Shown: positions 57,862-64,000 of the stretch, one piece after another
How positions within the stretch are numbered: position 1 is the stretch's first letter
Layout: each line of letters opens with the position of its first letter
NCBI RefSeq assembly: GCF_017309585.1
Contig: NZ_CP071321.1
Coordinates: 3,988,001 to 4,052,000, forward strand
Length of the DNA: 64,000 nt
Direction: 5' to 3'
Source: Nitrogeniibacter aestuarii
GTDB taxonomy: Bacteria; Pseudomonadota; Gammaproteobacteria; Burkholderiales; Rhodocyclaceae
Notes under the pieces: model-generated
What the model saw: only the letters and a program-made list of their open reading frames with translations
What the model was told of the DNA's origin: nothing
Databases searched by the model: none
Position numbers and translations under genes: made by a program

Positions 57862-59298
57862 ATGCAGATGGGCGTTTCAACCGGCCGAAGCTCGCATGCG
57901 GCAAGCACCTCGCCCACCGCGGCGAGTCCCTGCGAGGCCTTGCTCGAGCTCAATGGCTTCGGCATCGCTTTCGGCGAGCGCGTGGTCCTGAGCAGCATCG
58001 ACCTGCAGGTACCGGACCGCGGTGTGCTGGTGATCCTCGGCCCTGCCGGCACCGGCAAATCCACCTTGCTGCGTACGCTGGCGGGCTGCAACGACGCCAA
58101 TCCGTCACTGCGTCGATGGGGCGAGGCGCGCTATCGGGGCGAACCTCTCGAACTCACCGAACCGCCAGCGCTGGTCGCCCAGAGCGCAAGACTGCTGATG
58201 TCATCGGTGCTCGAAAACCTCATGTCGCACCTGCCCGAGCGCAGCACCCTCACCAAGCCGGCCCAGCGCGAACTGGCCCGGCGGTTGCTCGCCACAGCCG
58301 GGCTGGCGCCACTGGGCGACCGACTCGACGCGCCGGTCCGCGAGCTACCCCTCTGGCAGCAACGGCAGATGGCCATCCTCCGCCTGTGTGCCGGCAATCC
58401 GCCCTTGCTGTGCGTGGACGAACCCACCGTAGGCCTGTCGGCCGACGAAGCATCACGGGTGCTCGACTACCTGCGGGCGGAGGGCGAACGCCGCGCCGTG
58501 ATGGTGGTGCTGCACAACCAACTCGAAGCGCGCCGCCTCGGCGGCCAGAGCGTGTTGCTCGCGGGTGGCCGTGTGCAGGAGCAAGGCCACACTGACGCGT
58601 TCTTCGCCGCCCCGCAAACCACGCCCGCCCAGGACTTCGTTCGCAGCGGCAGCTGTGCCCTGCCGGCACCGGATGCACGACAGGAGGACCTGGACGAAAC
58701 CGTGGCGCCTCCGCCTCCGCTGCCCCCGGCCGCGCGCGACTACGTACCCCACTCGTTCGGCCCGCGGGGCTTTTTGTGGCTCAAGAAAGGCCGCCTGGCG
58801 GGCACACCGCGACCGGGCGTGGTGCACGACCTGGGCTACGACCTGAGCGCCCTGAAACGCGTCGGGGTCACCGTGCTGATCAACCTGACCGAGCAGGCGA
58901 TGAGCGACGCGGCCATTGCCGAGGCCGGCATCGAAAGCCGCTGGTACCCCATCGATGACATGCATGCACCCGAACTCGCCCAGGCCATCGACATCTGCAC
59001 CGAAATCGACACCCGGCTCGCCCGCAACGAAGTGCTTGCCGTGCATTGCCTGGCCGGACTCGGCCGGACCGGCACCGTGCTGGCCGCCTACCTGATCTGG
59101 GAGGGCCACAACGCCCTCGATGCGCTCGAATCGGTCCGCCGGATCGAGCCACGCTGGGTGCAGTCCGACCGGCAGGTGGAATTCCTGCAGCGCTTTGAGA
59201 CGCATCTGAACCAACACCCCGAACCTGGCCGCCGCCGCAAGGCAGACGACCAGACAGATCCCCCCGAGGCCGGCCCGGGTCGGCCCCCATCTCCCTGA
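57862..59298 (+). CDS. ABC-ATPase/dual-specificity phosphatase fusion
   Basis: The 478-residue soluble protein combines two enzymes. Residues about 28-245 are an ABC-type ATPase with Walker A Gly-Pro-Ala-Gly-Thr-Gly-Lys-Ser-Thr at 60-68, Walker B Leu-Leu-Cys-Val-Asp-Glu-Pro, and a switch His in Val-Val-Leu-His-Asn. The Leu-Ser-Gly-Gly-Gln signature is degenerate (Leu-Pro-Leu-Trp-Gln). Residues about 300-450 are a protein-tyrosine/dual-specificity phosphatase with His-Cys-Leu-Ala-Gly-Leu-Gly-Arg-Thr-Gly (nucleophile Cys396) and a general-acid candidate in Ile-Asp-Asp-Met. No permease is nearby, so it is unlikely to be a transporter. First gene of the operon; substrate unknown. Confidence 0.85.
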   Translation: MQMGVSTGRSSHAASTSPTAASPCEALLELNGFGIAFGERVVLSSIDLQVPDRGVLVILGPAGTGKSTLLRTLAGCNDANPSLRRWGEARYRGEPLELTEPPALVAQSARLLMSSVLENLMSHLPERSTLTKPAQRELARRLLATAGLAPLGDRLDAPVRELPLWQQRQMAILRLCAGNPPLLCVDEPTVGLSADEASRVLDYLRAEGERRAVMVVLHNQLEARRLGGQSVLLAGGRVQEQGHTDAFFAAPQTTPAQDFVRSGSCALPAPDARQEDLDETVAPPPPLPPAARDYVPHSFGPRGFLWLKKGRLAGTPRPGVVHDLGYDLSALKRVGVTVLINLTEQAMSDAAIAEAGIESRWYPIDDMHAPELAQAIDICTEIDTRLARNEVLAVHCLAGLGRTGTVLAAYLIWEGHNALDALESVRRIEPRWVQSDRQVEFLQRFETHLNQHPEPGRRRKADDQTDPPEAGPGRPPSP

Positions 59299-59312
59299 CA
59301 GAGGAAACAACC

Positions 59313-59723
59313 ATGACAACGTCCCTCGACAATGCGCTCCAGAAAGCCGTCACCAACGTGCCCGAATGTGTCGCCGCCGGTTATGTGGATCTGTCCACCG
59401 GCATGCTGCTTGCCATCAAGACCGTGGACTCCCACCCCGACGAGGTGATCGAACTGCTCGCCGCCGCCACCGCCGACCTCTTCCAGGGCAACAACGTCAC
59501 CCTGATCGAGAGCATGTTCAAGAAGTCGCGCGGCCTGGCCAACAACGACCACCACTATTTTCAGGAAATCATCGTCAACAGCGACAACCTCATCCACGTG
59601 TTCATGCGCGGCAAGCAGTACAGCGACCATGTGACCACCTTCGTGTGCCGCAAATCCGCCAACCTCGGCATGGTGCTCACAAAAGCACGCTCCAGCCTGC
59701 CGGACATCGAAGCCAACCTGTAA
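59313..59723 (+). CDS. Roadblock-like small protein A
   Basis: The 136-residue soluble protein has the alternating alpha-beta order of Roadblock/LC7-like folds. An N-terminal helix precedes a Gly-Tyr-Val-Asp-Leu-Ser-Thr-Gly-Met-Leu-Leu strand pair, a long helix, then Phe-Gln-Glu-Ile-Ile-Val and Leu-Ile-His-Val-Phe-Met strands. Roadblock proteins bind or regulate small Ras-like GTPases, one of which ends this operon. AGAGGAAAC precedes the ATG. It lies 14 nt after the ABC-phosphatase gene. Confidence 0.65.
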   Translation: MTTSLDNALQKAVTNVPECVAAGYVDLSTGMLLAIKTVDSHPDEVIELLAAATADLFQGNNVTLIESMFKKSRGLANNDHHYFQEIIVNSDNLIHVFMRGKQYSDHVTTFVCRKSANLGMVLTKARSSLPDIEANL

Positions 59724-59804
59724 CCACGCGCCGCCATTGAACCCGAGGCCCGCACCCGGCCGAGCTCCGGCATCGCCCGGTGCGTGCCTCCTGACGGAAT
59801 CCCC

Positions 59805-60197
59805 ATGCAAGCAGACGAACTTCGTGCAAAACGCATCCGCTCACTGTTGAGAAACCTTGCCGTCGCCAACGGCGACATCGAGTCCTCGGCGGTGATTTCC
59901 TCCGATGGGCTGGTGATCGCAACCGTGCTGCACGCCGGCGTGGATGCCGACCGCTTCGGCGCCATGTGTGCCTCGCTGCTGGCGCTTGCCGAACGCGCGG
60001 CCGGCGAGGTGGGGCGCGGCAAGCTCAAGCAGACCCTGGTCGAAGGCGAGGCCGGCAGCATGCTGCTTGTGCAGGCCGGAACCGACACCGTGCTGGCACT
60101 GGCGGCACGCACGACCCAGAACCTGGGCCGGGTTTTCCTCGACGCACGCCGCGCAGCGGCGGAAATCGCCACCCTGATGGCCGGCAACGCGGCCTGA
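59805..60197 (+). CDS. Roadblock/LC7-domain protein B
   Basis: The 130-residue protein fits Roadblock/LC7 well. A leading helix Leu-Leu-Arg-Asn-Leu-Ala-Val-Ala-Asn-Gly-Asp-Ile-Glu precedes Ser-Ala-Val-Ile-Ser-Ser-Asp-Gly-Leu-Val-Ile-Ala, a central helix, then Leu-Val-Glu-Gly-Glu-Ala-Gly-Ser-Met-Leu-Leu-Val and a final helix. This is the MglB/CvnB-type GTPase partner fold. ATG 59805 is used. It lies 81 nt after protein A and 32 nt before the redox-globin gene. Confidence 0.82.
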   Translation: MQADELRAKRIRSLLRNLAVANGDIESSAVISSDGLVIATVLHAGVDADRFGAMCASLLALAERAAGEVGRGKLKQTLVEGEAGSMLLVQAGTDTVLALAARTTQNLGRVFLDARRAAAEIATLMAGNAA

Positions 60198-60229
60198 GCC
60201 CCTGAAAGAGATCAAGAGGACAGGAACCC

Positions 60230-61834
60230 ATGGTCGCGCATATCGATTTCGAAGGCCGCACGCTCACCTGCCGCGAGGATGAAACCCTGCTCGATGCGCA
60301 ACTGCGCCAGGGGGCCAATGTGCCGTTTTCGTGCAAGCGGGGCATCTGTCATGTGTGCATGCAGCACTGCGCCGAGGGGCAGGTGCCCGCCGAAGCCCTG
60401 GCCGGCTTGCGCCCGTCGCTGGTGCGTGACGGTTATTTCCTGCCCTGTCGCTGTCACCCGAACGGCGACATGCGGGTCGCCCGCCCCGACCCCACCACCC
60501 TGTTCCAGACCGCCGTGGTGCTCGACCACCAGCGCCTGTCGGACGACGTCTGCCTGATCCGGCTCGGCCCGACGCATCAGATGGACCACCGGCCCGGCCA
60601 GTTCATCCAGCTACGCCGGGCCGACGGCCTCACCCGCAGCTACGCGCTGGCCAGCCTGATCGAAGACTGCCTGCTGGAAATCCACGTGCGCCGCCTGGCC
60701 CGCGGCTCGCTGAGTCAATGGCTGACCGACGAACTGAAGATCGGCATGGATGTGGAGGTGGCCGGCGCCATGGGCTCGCCCTTCGTCGACGACCAGTTCG
60801 GTGACCGGGCCCCCTGGTTACTGCTGGCCGGCGAAACCGGCATGGCCCCGCTGTCGGGCCTGTTGCGCGAGGCGCTTGCGCGCGCACCCGCGCGCCCCAT
60901 CCGCATCGTGCACGAAGCGCCGGACCGCGATGGCCACTATCTGGACGATGCCCTCATTCAACTGGCCGACGACTATCCCAGCCTGAGCTACACCACCTGC
61001 CTCAACCCGGCCGGCAGCACCGCCCATGCGGAACTGATTGCCCAGACCATGGCCACCCCGGCGAACGTGGCCGGCAAACAGATCTTCCTGGCCGGTCCTG
61101 AAGGTTTCGTGGCCGATCTCGAAGCGCATCTGGCGGCGCTGGGCGTTCCGCCGGAATCGGTGCACGCGCGCCCCTTCATGTTCCGCGACCTGCGCCGCAA
61201 GGCGCGCGAGGACGAGCCCGCCCCACTGGCGAACCGCCCCGCGCCTGAACGCGAGGACCCACCCCCCGACCCCGAACTGTGGCAGGCCCTGGACGACGGT
61301 CGGCGTCTGAACGCCATTCTCGACGACTTCTACACCCGGGTCTTCGCCGACGAACGCCTCTCGCCCTTCTTTCATGGCACCACCCGCCGACGCGCAATCG
61401 AGAAGCAGTTTCTCTTCCTGCGACAGCTCATGACCGGCGAAAAGGTCTACTTCGGCGACCGCCCGCGCAACGCCCATCACTGGATGGTGATCTCCGACGA
61501 GCTTTTCAACTATCGCGCCCGTCTGCTCGCCCGCTGCATGCGCGCCCACGGGCTCGACGAAGCCATGATCGGCCGCTGGCTGGACATCGAAGAGCACTTC
61601 CGCGACCAGATCGTCAAGCGCGAACCGATTGCGCGCGTCATGAACGGGGTCGAGCTGCCCCTGGACGGTTTCGAGGAGGCCGTCATGGAGGTGGGCACCC
61701 TGTGCGACTCCTGCCAGACCGAGATCGCGGCCGGCGAGACGGTGCGCTACCACCGCCGCACCGGCCACACCTACTGTTCGGCCTGCATGGGCCACACCCG
61801 GGCGCCGGCCCCCACGCCCCGGAAGGCCGGATGA
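60230..61834 (+). CDS. 2Fe-2S ferredoxin/NAD(P)H reductase/globin fusion
   Basis: The 534-residue multidomain protein starts with a plant-type 2Fe-2S ferredoxin (1-90) with Cys35, Cys40, Cys43 and Cys73. A ferredoxin-NADP reductase-like FAD/NAD module (about 95-320) carries Arg-Ser-Tyr-Ala-Leu-Ala-Ser and Leu-Leu-Ala-Gly-Glu-Thr-Gly-Met-Ala-Pro. A truncated-hemoglobin-type domain (about 350-460) has a proximal-His candidate in Asn-Ala-His-His-Trp-Met-Val-Ile-Ser. A C-terminal CX2C...CX2C zinc-ribbon-like tail ends it. Flavohemoglobins place globin first; this order is reversed, with an added ferredoxin. Likely a heme-redox sensor or NO/O2-handling enzyme. AGGA precedes ATG. Confidence 0.87.
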   Translation: MVAHIDFEGRTLTCREDETLLDAQLRQGANVPFSCKRGICHVCMQHCAEGQVPAEALAGLRPSLVRDGYFLPCRCHPNGDMRVARPDPTTLFQTAVVLDHQRLSDDVCLIRLGPTHQMDHRPGQFIQLRRADGLTRSYALASLIEDCLLEIHVRRLARGSLSQWLTDELKIGMDVEVAGAMGSPFVDDQFGDRAPWLLLAGETGMAPLSGLLREALARAPARPIRIVHEAPDRDGHYLDDALIQLADDYPSLSYTTCLNPAGSTAHAELIAQTMATPANVAGKQIFLAGPEGFVADLEAHLAALGVPPESVHARPFMFRDLRRKAREDEPAPLANRPAPEREDPPPDPELWQALDDGRRLNAILDDFYTRVFADERLSPFFHGTTRRRAIEKQFLFLRQLMTGEKVYFGDRPRNAHHWMVISDELFNYRARLLARCMRAHGLDEAMIGRWLDIEEHFRDQIVKREPIARVMNGVELPLDGFEEAVMEVGTLCDSCQTEIAAGETVRYHRRTGHTYCSACMGHTRAPAPTPRKAG

Positions 61835-62448
61835 ACACCCCCACACGCTACCTCGTTCCGCGTCCCCGGGGCGCCAGCTGGGCGGTCAGCTCACGTCAGG
61901 ACGAGCCCGACCGCCGCATCATCCTCACCCTGATGGGCAAGGCGGGCGAACAGCCCATGGACCTGGATGCGCTCGCCGGCAGCGCCGGGATGGCGCCGGG
62001 GACAGAATTCGGCAAATTCGTGTTCGGCCTGCAGCGCCGCGGCTATCTCACCTGCGACACCGCGCCATTGAGCCTGCCCGAACACCCCACTTTCGCTGAA
62101 GCCATCAACGACTGCCTGGCGCAACTGGCCCTGTCAGGCACGGCCATTCTCGCCAACGAACACGGCCTGGCCTATGGCCGGGCAGGCGCCTCGGTGACCG
62201 ACGCCAACCTGATGGCCAGCATGGCCTGGCGCATGTTCGAGATGCGCGAGCGACTCCGGCGCAGCATGAGCCGCCACCCGTCGAGCGAGCACATGAACCT
62301 CACCGGCGCCTACGTGATTGAAGACCTGCAGCTCATGCCCATCGACACGGGCAAGCGCCGCTTTCATCTGGTGACGCTCGGCCAGCCCGAGTTCACCAAT
62401 GGCGCCTACGTGGCGCTGATCGCCCTGCTGATCAGACGGTACCAGTGA
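61831..62448 (+). CDS. Winged-helix plus Roadblock-like protein C
   Basis: The 205-residue soluble protein overlaps the redox-globin gene by 4 nt. The N-terminal half (about 25-75) has Arg-Ile-Ile-Leu-Thr-Leu-Met, Leu-Asp-Ala-Leu-Ala and a final Gly-Tyr-Leu-Thr strand, like a winged helix. The C-terminal half has Ser-Gly-Thr-Ala-Ile-Leu-Ala-Asn-Glu-His-Gly-Leu-Ala-Tyr and later paired strands, like a Roadblock domain. Domain naming is from pattern only. Tight coupling suggests that its product binds the redox-globin protein. Confidence 0.65.
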   Translation: MNTPTRYLVPRPRGASWAVSSRQDEPDRRIILTLMGKAGEQPMDLDALAGSAGMAPGTEFGKFVFGLQRRGYLTCDTAPLSLPEHPTFAEAINDCLAQLALSGTAILANEHGLAYGRAGASVTDANLMASMAWRMFEMRERLRRSMSRHPSSEHMNLTGAYVIEDLQLMPIDTGKRRFHLVTLGQPEFTNGAYVALIALLIRRYQ

Positions 62449-62449
62449 C

Positions 62450-62842
62450 ATGAACACCCCGACCGGACATGACCCCGACGCCCCGCAGACCGTGCGCGGG
62501 GTGCTCGACTTCCTGCTGCGTTCGAGCCCCGACATCGAAACCTGCCTGCTGTTCACCCACGACGGTTTCGTCATCGACTGGGTCGGCGAAGACGACCGTG
62601 AACACGCCGAGCGCGCCGGCATGACCTGCACCGACCTGTTCACCCGCTGTGGCCACATGATCAACGACCTGCGCGAAGGCCAGCTCAGGCAACTGGTGGT
62701 CCGGCGCGACACGCAGATGGTGGTCATCCAGTGCGTGAACCGGATCACCGAACTCGTGGTGCTGTGCAAGCCCGAATGCAGTCTCGGGCTTGCCCTCACC
62801 GAAACCGAACATGCCGCTGACCTCATCAGCCCGCTGCTCTGA
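62450..62842 (+). CDS. Roadblock/LC7-domain protein D
   Basis: The 130-residue protein matches Roadblock/LC7: a leading helix Val-Leu-Asp-Phe-Leu-Leu-Arg-Ser-Ser-Pro-Asp-Ile-Glu, the strand pair Cys-Leu-Leu-Phe-Thr-His-Asp-Gly-Phe-Val-Ile-Asp, a helix with Gly-His-Met-Ile-Asn, then Gln-Leu-Val-Val-Arg-Arg-Asp and Met-Val-Val-Ile-Gln-Cys strands. It begins 1 nt after the preceding stop. It is the nearest Roadblock gene to the GTPase and so the best candidate for its direct regulator. Confidence 0.8.
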   Translation: MNTPTGHDPDAPQTVRGVLDFLLRSSPDIETCLLFTHDGFVIDWVGEDDREHAERAGMTCTDLFTRCGHMINDLREGQLRQLVVRRDTQMVVIQCVNRITELVVLCKPECSLGLALTETEHAADLISPLL

Positions 62843-62864
62843 CCCCGGCTGCGAGAACCCCGCC

Positions 62865-63710
62865 ATGGAAGCCACAACAATGACGAACCCGCTGCCCGAC
62901 ACCCCCCGCGCCCCGGACGAGGCCCCGACACGGGTCGCCCCGCCCGAGATCCAACCCCTCGTCCCGCCGGGGCTGACCACCGAGCGTGCGCCCCAGACAC
63001 TGGCCGACAAGGTGCATGGCTCGGTGGAGCACGACGTGTGCGGCAACCTGCCCGACCTGGCGCCCGCCGAGCTGCGCGCCGTGCCCGAGCGACATCAGTT
63101 CGACGCCAGCAATTACTTTCTGCATGTGCTCAGCCGTGCCTGCCAGAGCGTTCGCAACGGCGGGGAATCACTCGAACTGCGCGGCATGCGCTGGCCGATC
63201 CGGATTCAGGGCTCCACCCCCATGTTGGTTCATGTCGGCTGCAAGGACACGGTGCTGCGCCCCTTCTGCGTGATCCGCACCGAACCGGGCGCCATCATTC
63301 CGGTGCCCGCCAGTGCAGCGCCCGAGGACGGCGCTCGCCTCATGCGGGCGGAAGACGTCCTGTGGAACGTGGCCTTGTGGACCAGCCGGGGCCGGCTGCC
63401 CAGCGGCACCGACCCGCTCAAGCCGGTCCGCCTGCGTGCCTGGCCCAACTTCACCCGCGTGGCCGCCGTCCCCAACGCCATGCGCATCACCGCGCTGTGG
63501 ACGAGCGCCATGTTCAGCCCGATCGAAATCGCCCAACGGCTCAAGCTCCCGCAGCGCGTGGTGTTCACCTTCTACAGCGCCGCCGTCTCCGCCGGGCTCA
63601 TGGTCACGCAAGGCGAATCCCGCGCCGAACCCGCCGCGCCGCCGGCCACCGAACCCAAACGCCGCAGCCTGTTCGCTCGCATTCTCCGGACGCTGACCCA
63701 TGCACGATAA
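62865..63710 (+). CDS. Hypothetical protein with C-terminal winged-helix-like region
   Basis: The 281-residue soluble protein has a proline-rich disordered N-terminus (about 1-50), a central alpha-beta domain with Trp-Pro-Ile-Arg-Ile-Gln-Gly and Phe-Cys-Val-Ile-Arg-Thr, and a C-terminal helix-turn-helix-like stretch at about 205-245 (Thr-Ala-Leu-Trp-Thr-Ser-Ala-Met-Phe-Ser-Pro-Ile-Glu-Ile-Ala-Gln-Arg-Leu). The C-terminal region recalls the DUF742/CvnC role in conservons. It overlaps the GTPase gene by 11 nt. ATG 62880 is an alternative start. Confidence 0.65.
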   Translation: MEATTMTNPLPDTPRAPDEAPTRVAPPEIQPLVPPGLTTERAPQTLADKVHGSVEHDVCGNLPDLAPAELRAVPERHQFDASNYFLHVLSRACQSVRNGGESLELRGMRWPIRIQGSTPMLVHVGCKDTVLRPFCVIRTEPGAIIPVPASAAPEDGARLMRAEDVLWNVALWTSRGRLPSGTDPLKPVRLRAWPNFTRVAAVPNAMRITALWTSAMFSPIEIAQRLKLPQRVVFTFYSAAVSAGLMVTQGESRAEPAAPPATEPKRRSLFARILRTLTHAR

Positions 63711-64000
63711 ACAGCACAACAAGATCGTCTTCGCCGGCCCGGTCGGCGCGGGCAAGACCACCGCCATCGGCGCCATCAGCGACATCGACCCGGTCAAGAC
63801 CGAAGCCAACGCCAGCGACGACGTGGCGCTGCTGAAGCAGAACACCACGGTGGCCATGGACTACGGGGTGCTCAATCTCGACGGCGGCGAAAAGCTGATG
63901 CTCTACGGCACCCCCGGCCAGACCCGCTTCAGCTTCATGTGGGACATCGTCTCCAAGGGGGCCATCGGCCTGGTGCTGTTGATGGACAACCGCCGCGACA
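63700..64000 (+). CDS. Small Ras-like GTPase (CvnD/MglA-type), truncated by window end
   Basis: The first 100 residues are present. Walker A Gly-Pro-Val-Gly-Ala-Gly-Lys-Thr-Thr lies at about 13-21, a switch-I-type Thr-Thr-Val-Ala-Met-Asp-Tyr-Gly at about 48-55, and switch II Leu-Tyr-Gly-Thr-Pro-Gly-Gln-Thr-Arg-Phe at about 68-77. The Gly-Thr-Pro-Gly-Gln form, in place of Asp-Thr-x-Gly, is typical of the conservon CvnD-like GTP-binding proteins. It is probably the output or switch of the Roadblock set encoded just upstream. The C-terminal half lies beyond the window. Confidence 0.88.
   Translation, partial: MHDKQHNKIVFAGPVGAGKTTAIGAISDIDPVKTEANASDDVALLKQNTTVAMDYGVLNLDGGEKLMLYGTPGQTRFSFMWDIVSKGAIGLVLLMDNRRD

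Noticed and set aside
1..64000. CRISPR arrays, tRNA or rRNA genes, complete insertion sequences, prophage
   Set aside because: I saw no direct-repeat/spacer array, no rRNA stretch, no tRNA-like cloverleaf, no transposase and no phage structural genes. A covariance-model scan would be needed to exclude small RNAs.

Overview
The window looks like chromosome from a GC-rich, denitrifying betaproteobacterium, most plausibly of the Rhodocyclales (Thauera, Azoarcus, Aromatoleum or Denitromonas type). The reasons are the cd1-type nir cluster with a nirDL fusion, a cytochrome c-dependent nor cluster, a PEP-CTERM protein, and a nif-type flavodoxin behind a sigma-54 promoter with a NifA-type upstream site. 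The family-level placement is inference; no rRNA or tRNA gene was seen.

Layout. 1-4.4 kb: YihY-type membrane protein, a MotA/TolQ plus OmpA/MotB stator-like pair, small hypotheticals. 4.4-6.0 kb: a likely nitrogen-fixation-linked divergent unit (hypothetical gene one way, NifX/NifB-type protein plus flavodoxin the other). 6.3-8.2 kb: a secreted metallopeptidase-like protein and two paralogous small exported proteins of unknown family. 8.3-24 kb: the nitrite-reduction cluster (nirN, nirJ, nirH, nirG, nirDL, nirF, nirC, nirM, nirS on the minus strand; nirE and a TlpA-like protein on the plus strand). It is interrupted between nirH and nirJ by a BON lipoprotein, an integrase-less array of AT-rich gene cassettes with attC-like sites, and a phospholipase D-like lipoprotein. 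25.3-26.5 kb: a second small cassette-like region. 26.7-32.7 kb: LysR regulator, exported protein, PQQ-type beta-propeller protein, double cupin, ABC exporter. 32.8-36.4 kb: accessory hypotheticals. 36.5-51.1 kb: the nitric-oxide-reductase cluster, norCB then norEFQ, two membrane/iron-sulfur genes and norD. It is split between norB and norE by a type VI secretion cargo island (VgrG with metallopeptidase-like and HET-C-like C-terminal domains, immunity-like lipoproteins, remnants, a REP-like element). 51.2-57.5 kb: PEP-CTERM protein with a sigma-54-like promoter, second PLD protein, SGNH hydrolase, PAS chemoreceptor, possible peptidoglycan hydrolase. 57.8-64.0 kb: an unusual operon joining an ABC-ATPase/protein-phosphatase fusion, several Roadblock-type proteins, a ferredoxin-reductase-globin fusion and a small GTPase cut by the window end.

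How it works together. NirS reduces nitrite to NO using electrons from NirM or NirC. NirE, NirDL, NirG, NirH, NirF, NirJ and NirN make or insert heme d1. NorCB reduces NO to N2O, with NorQ and NorD activating it. FNR/DNR-type palindromes (TTGAY-N4-RTCAA) lie upstream of nirJN, nirCFDLGH, nirS/nirE and norCB, so one NO/oxygen-responsive regulator probably drives all of them, including the separated nirJN piece. The strongest candidate for an undescribed system is the 57.9-64 kb Roadblock/GTPase/globin operon, which resembles a proteobacterial relative of actinobacterial conservons with a heme-redox protein as the likely input.
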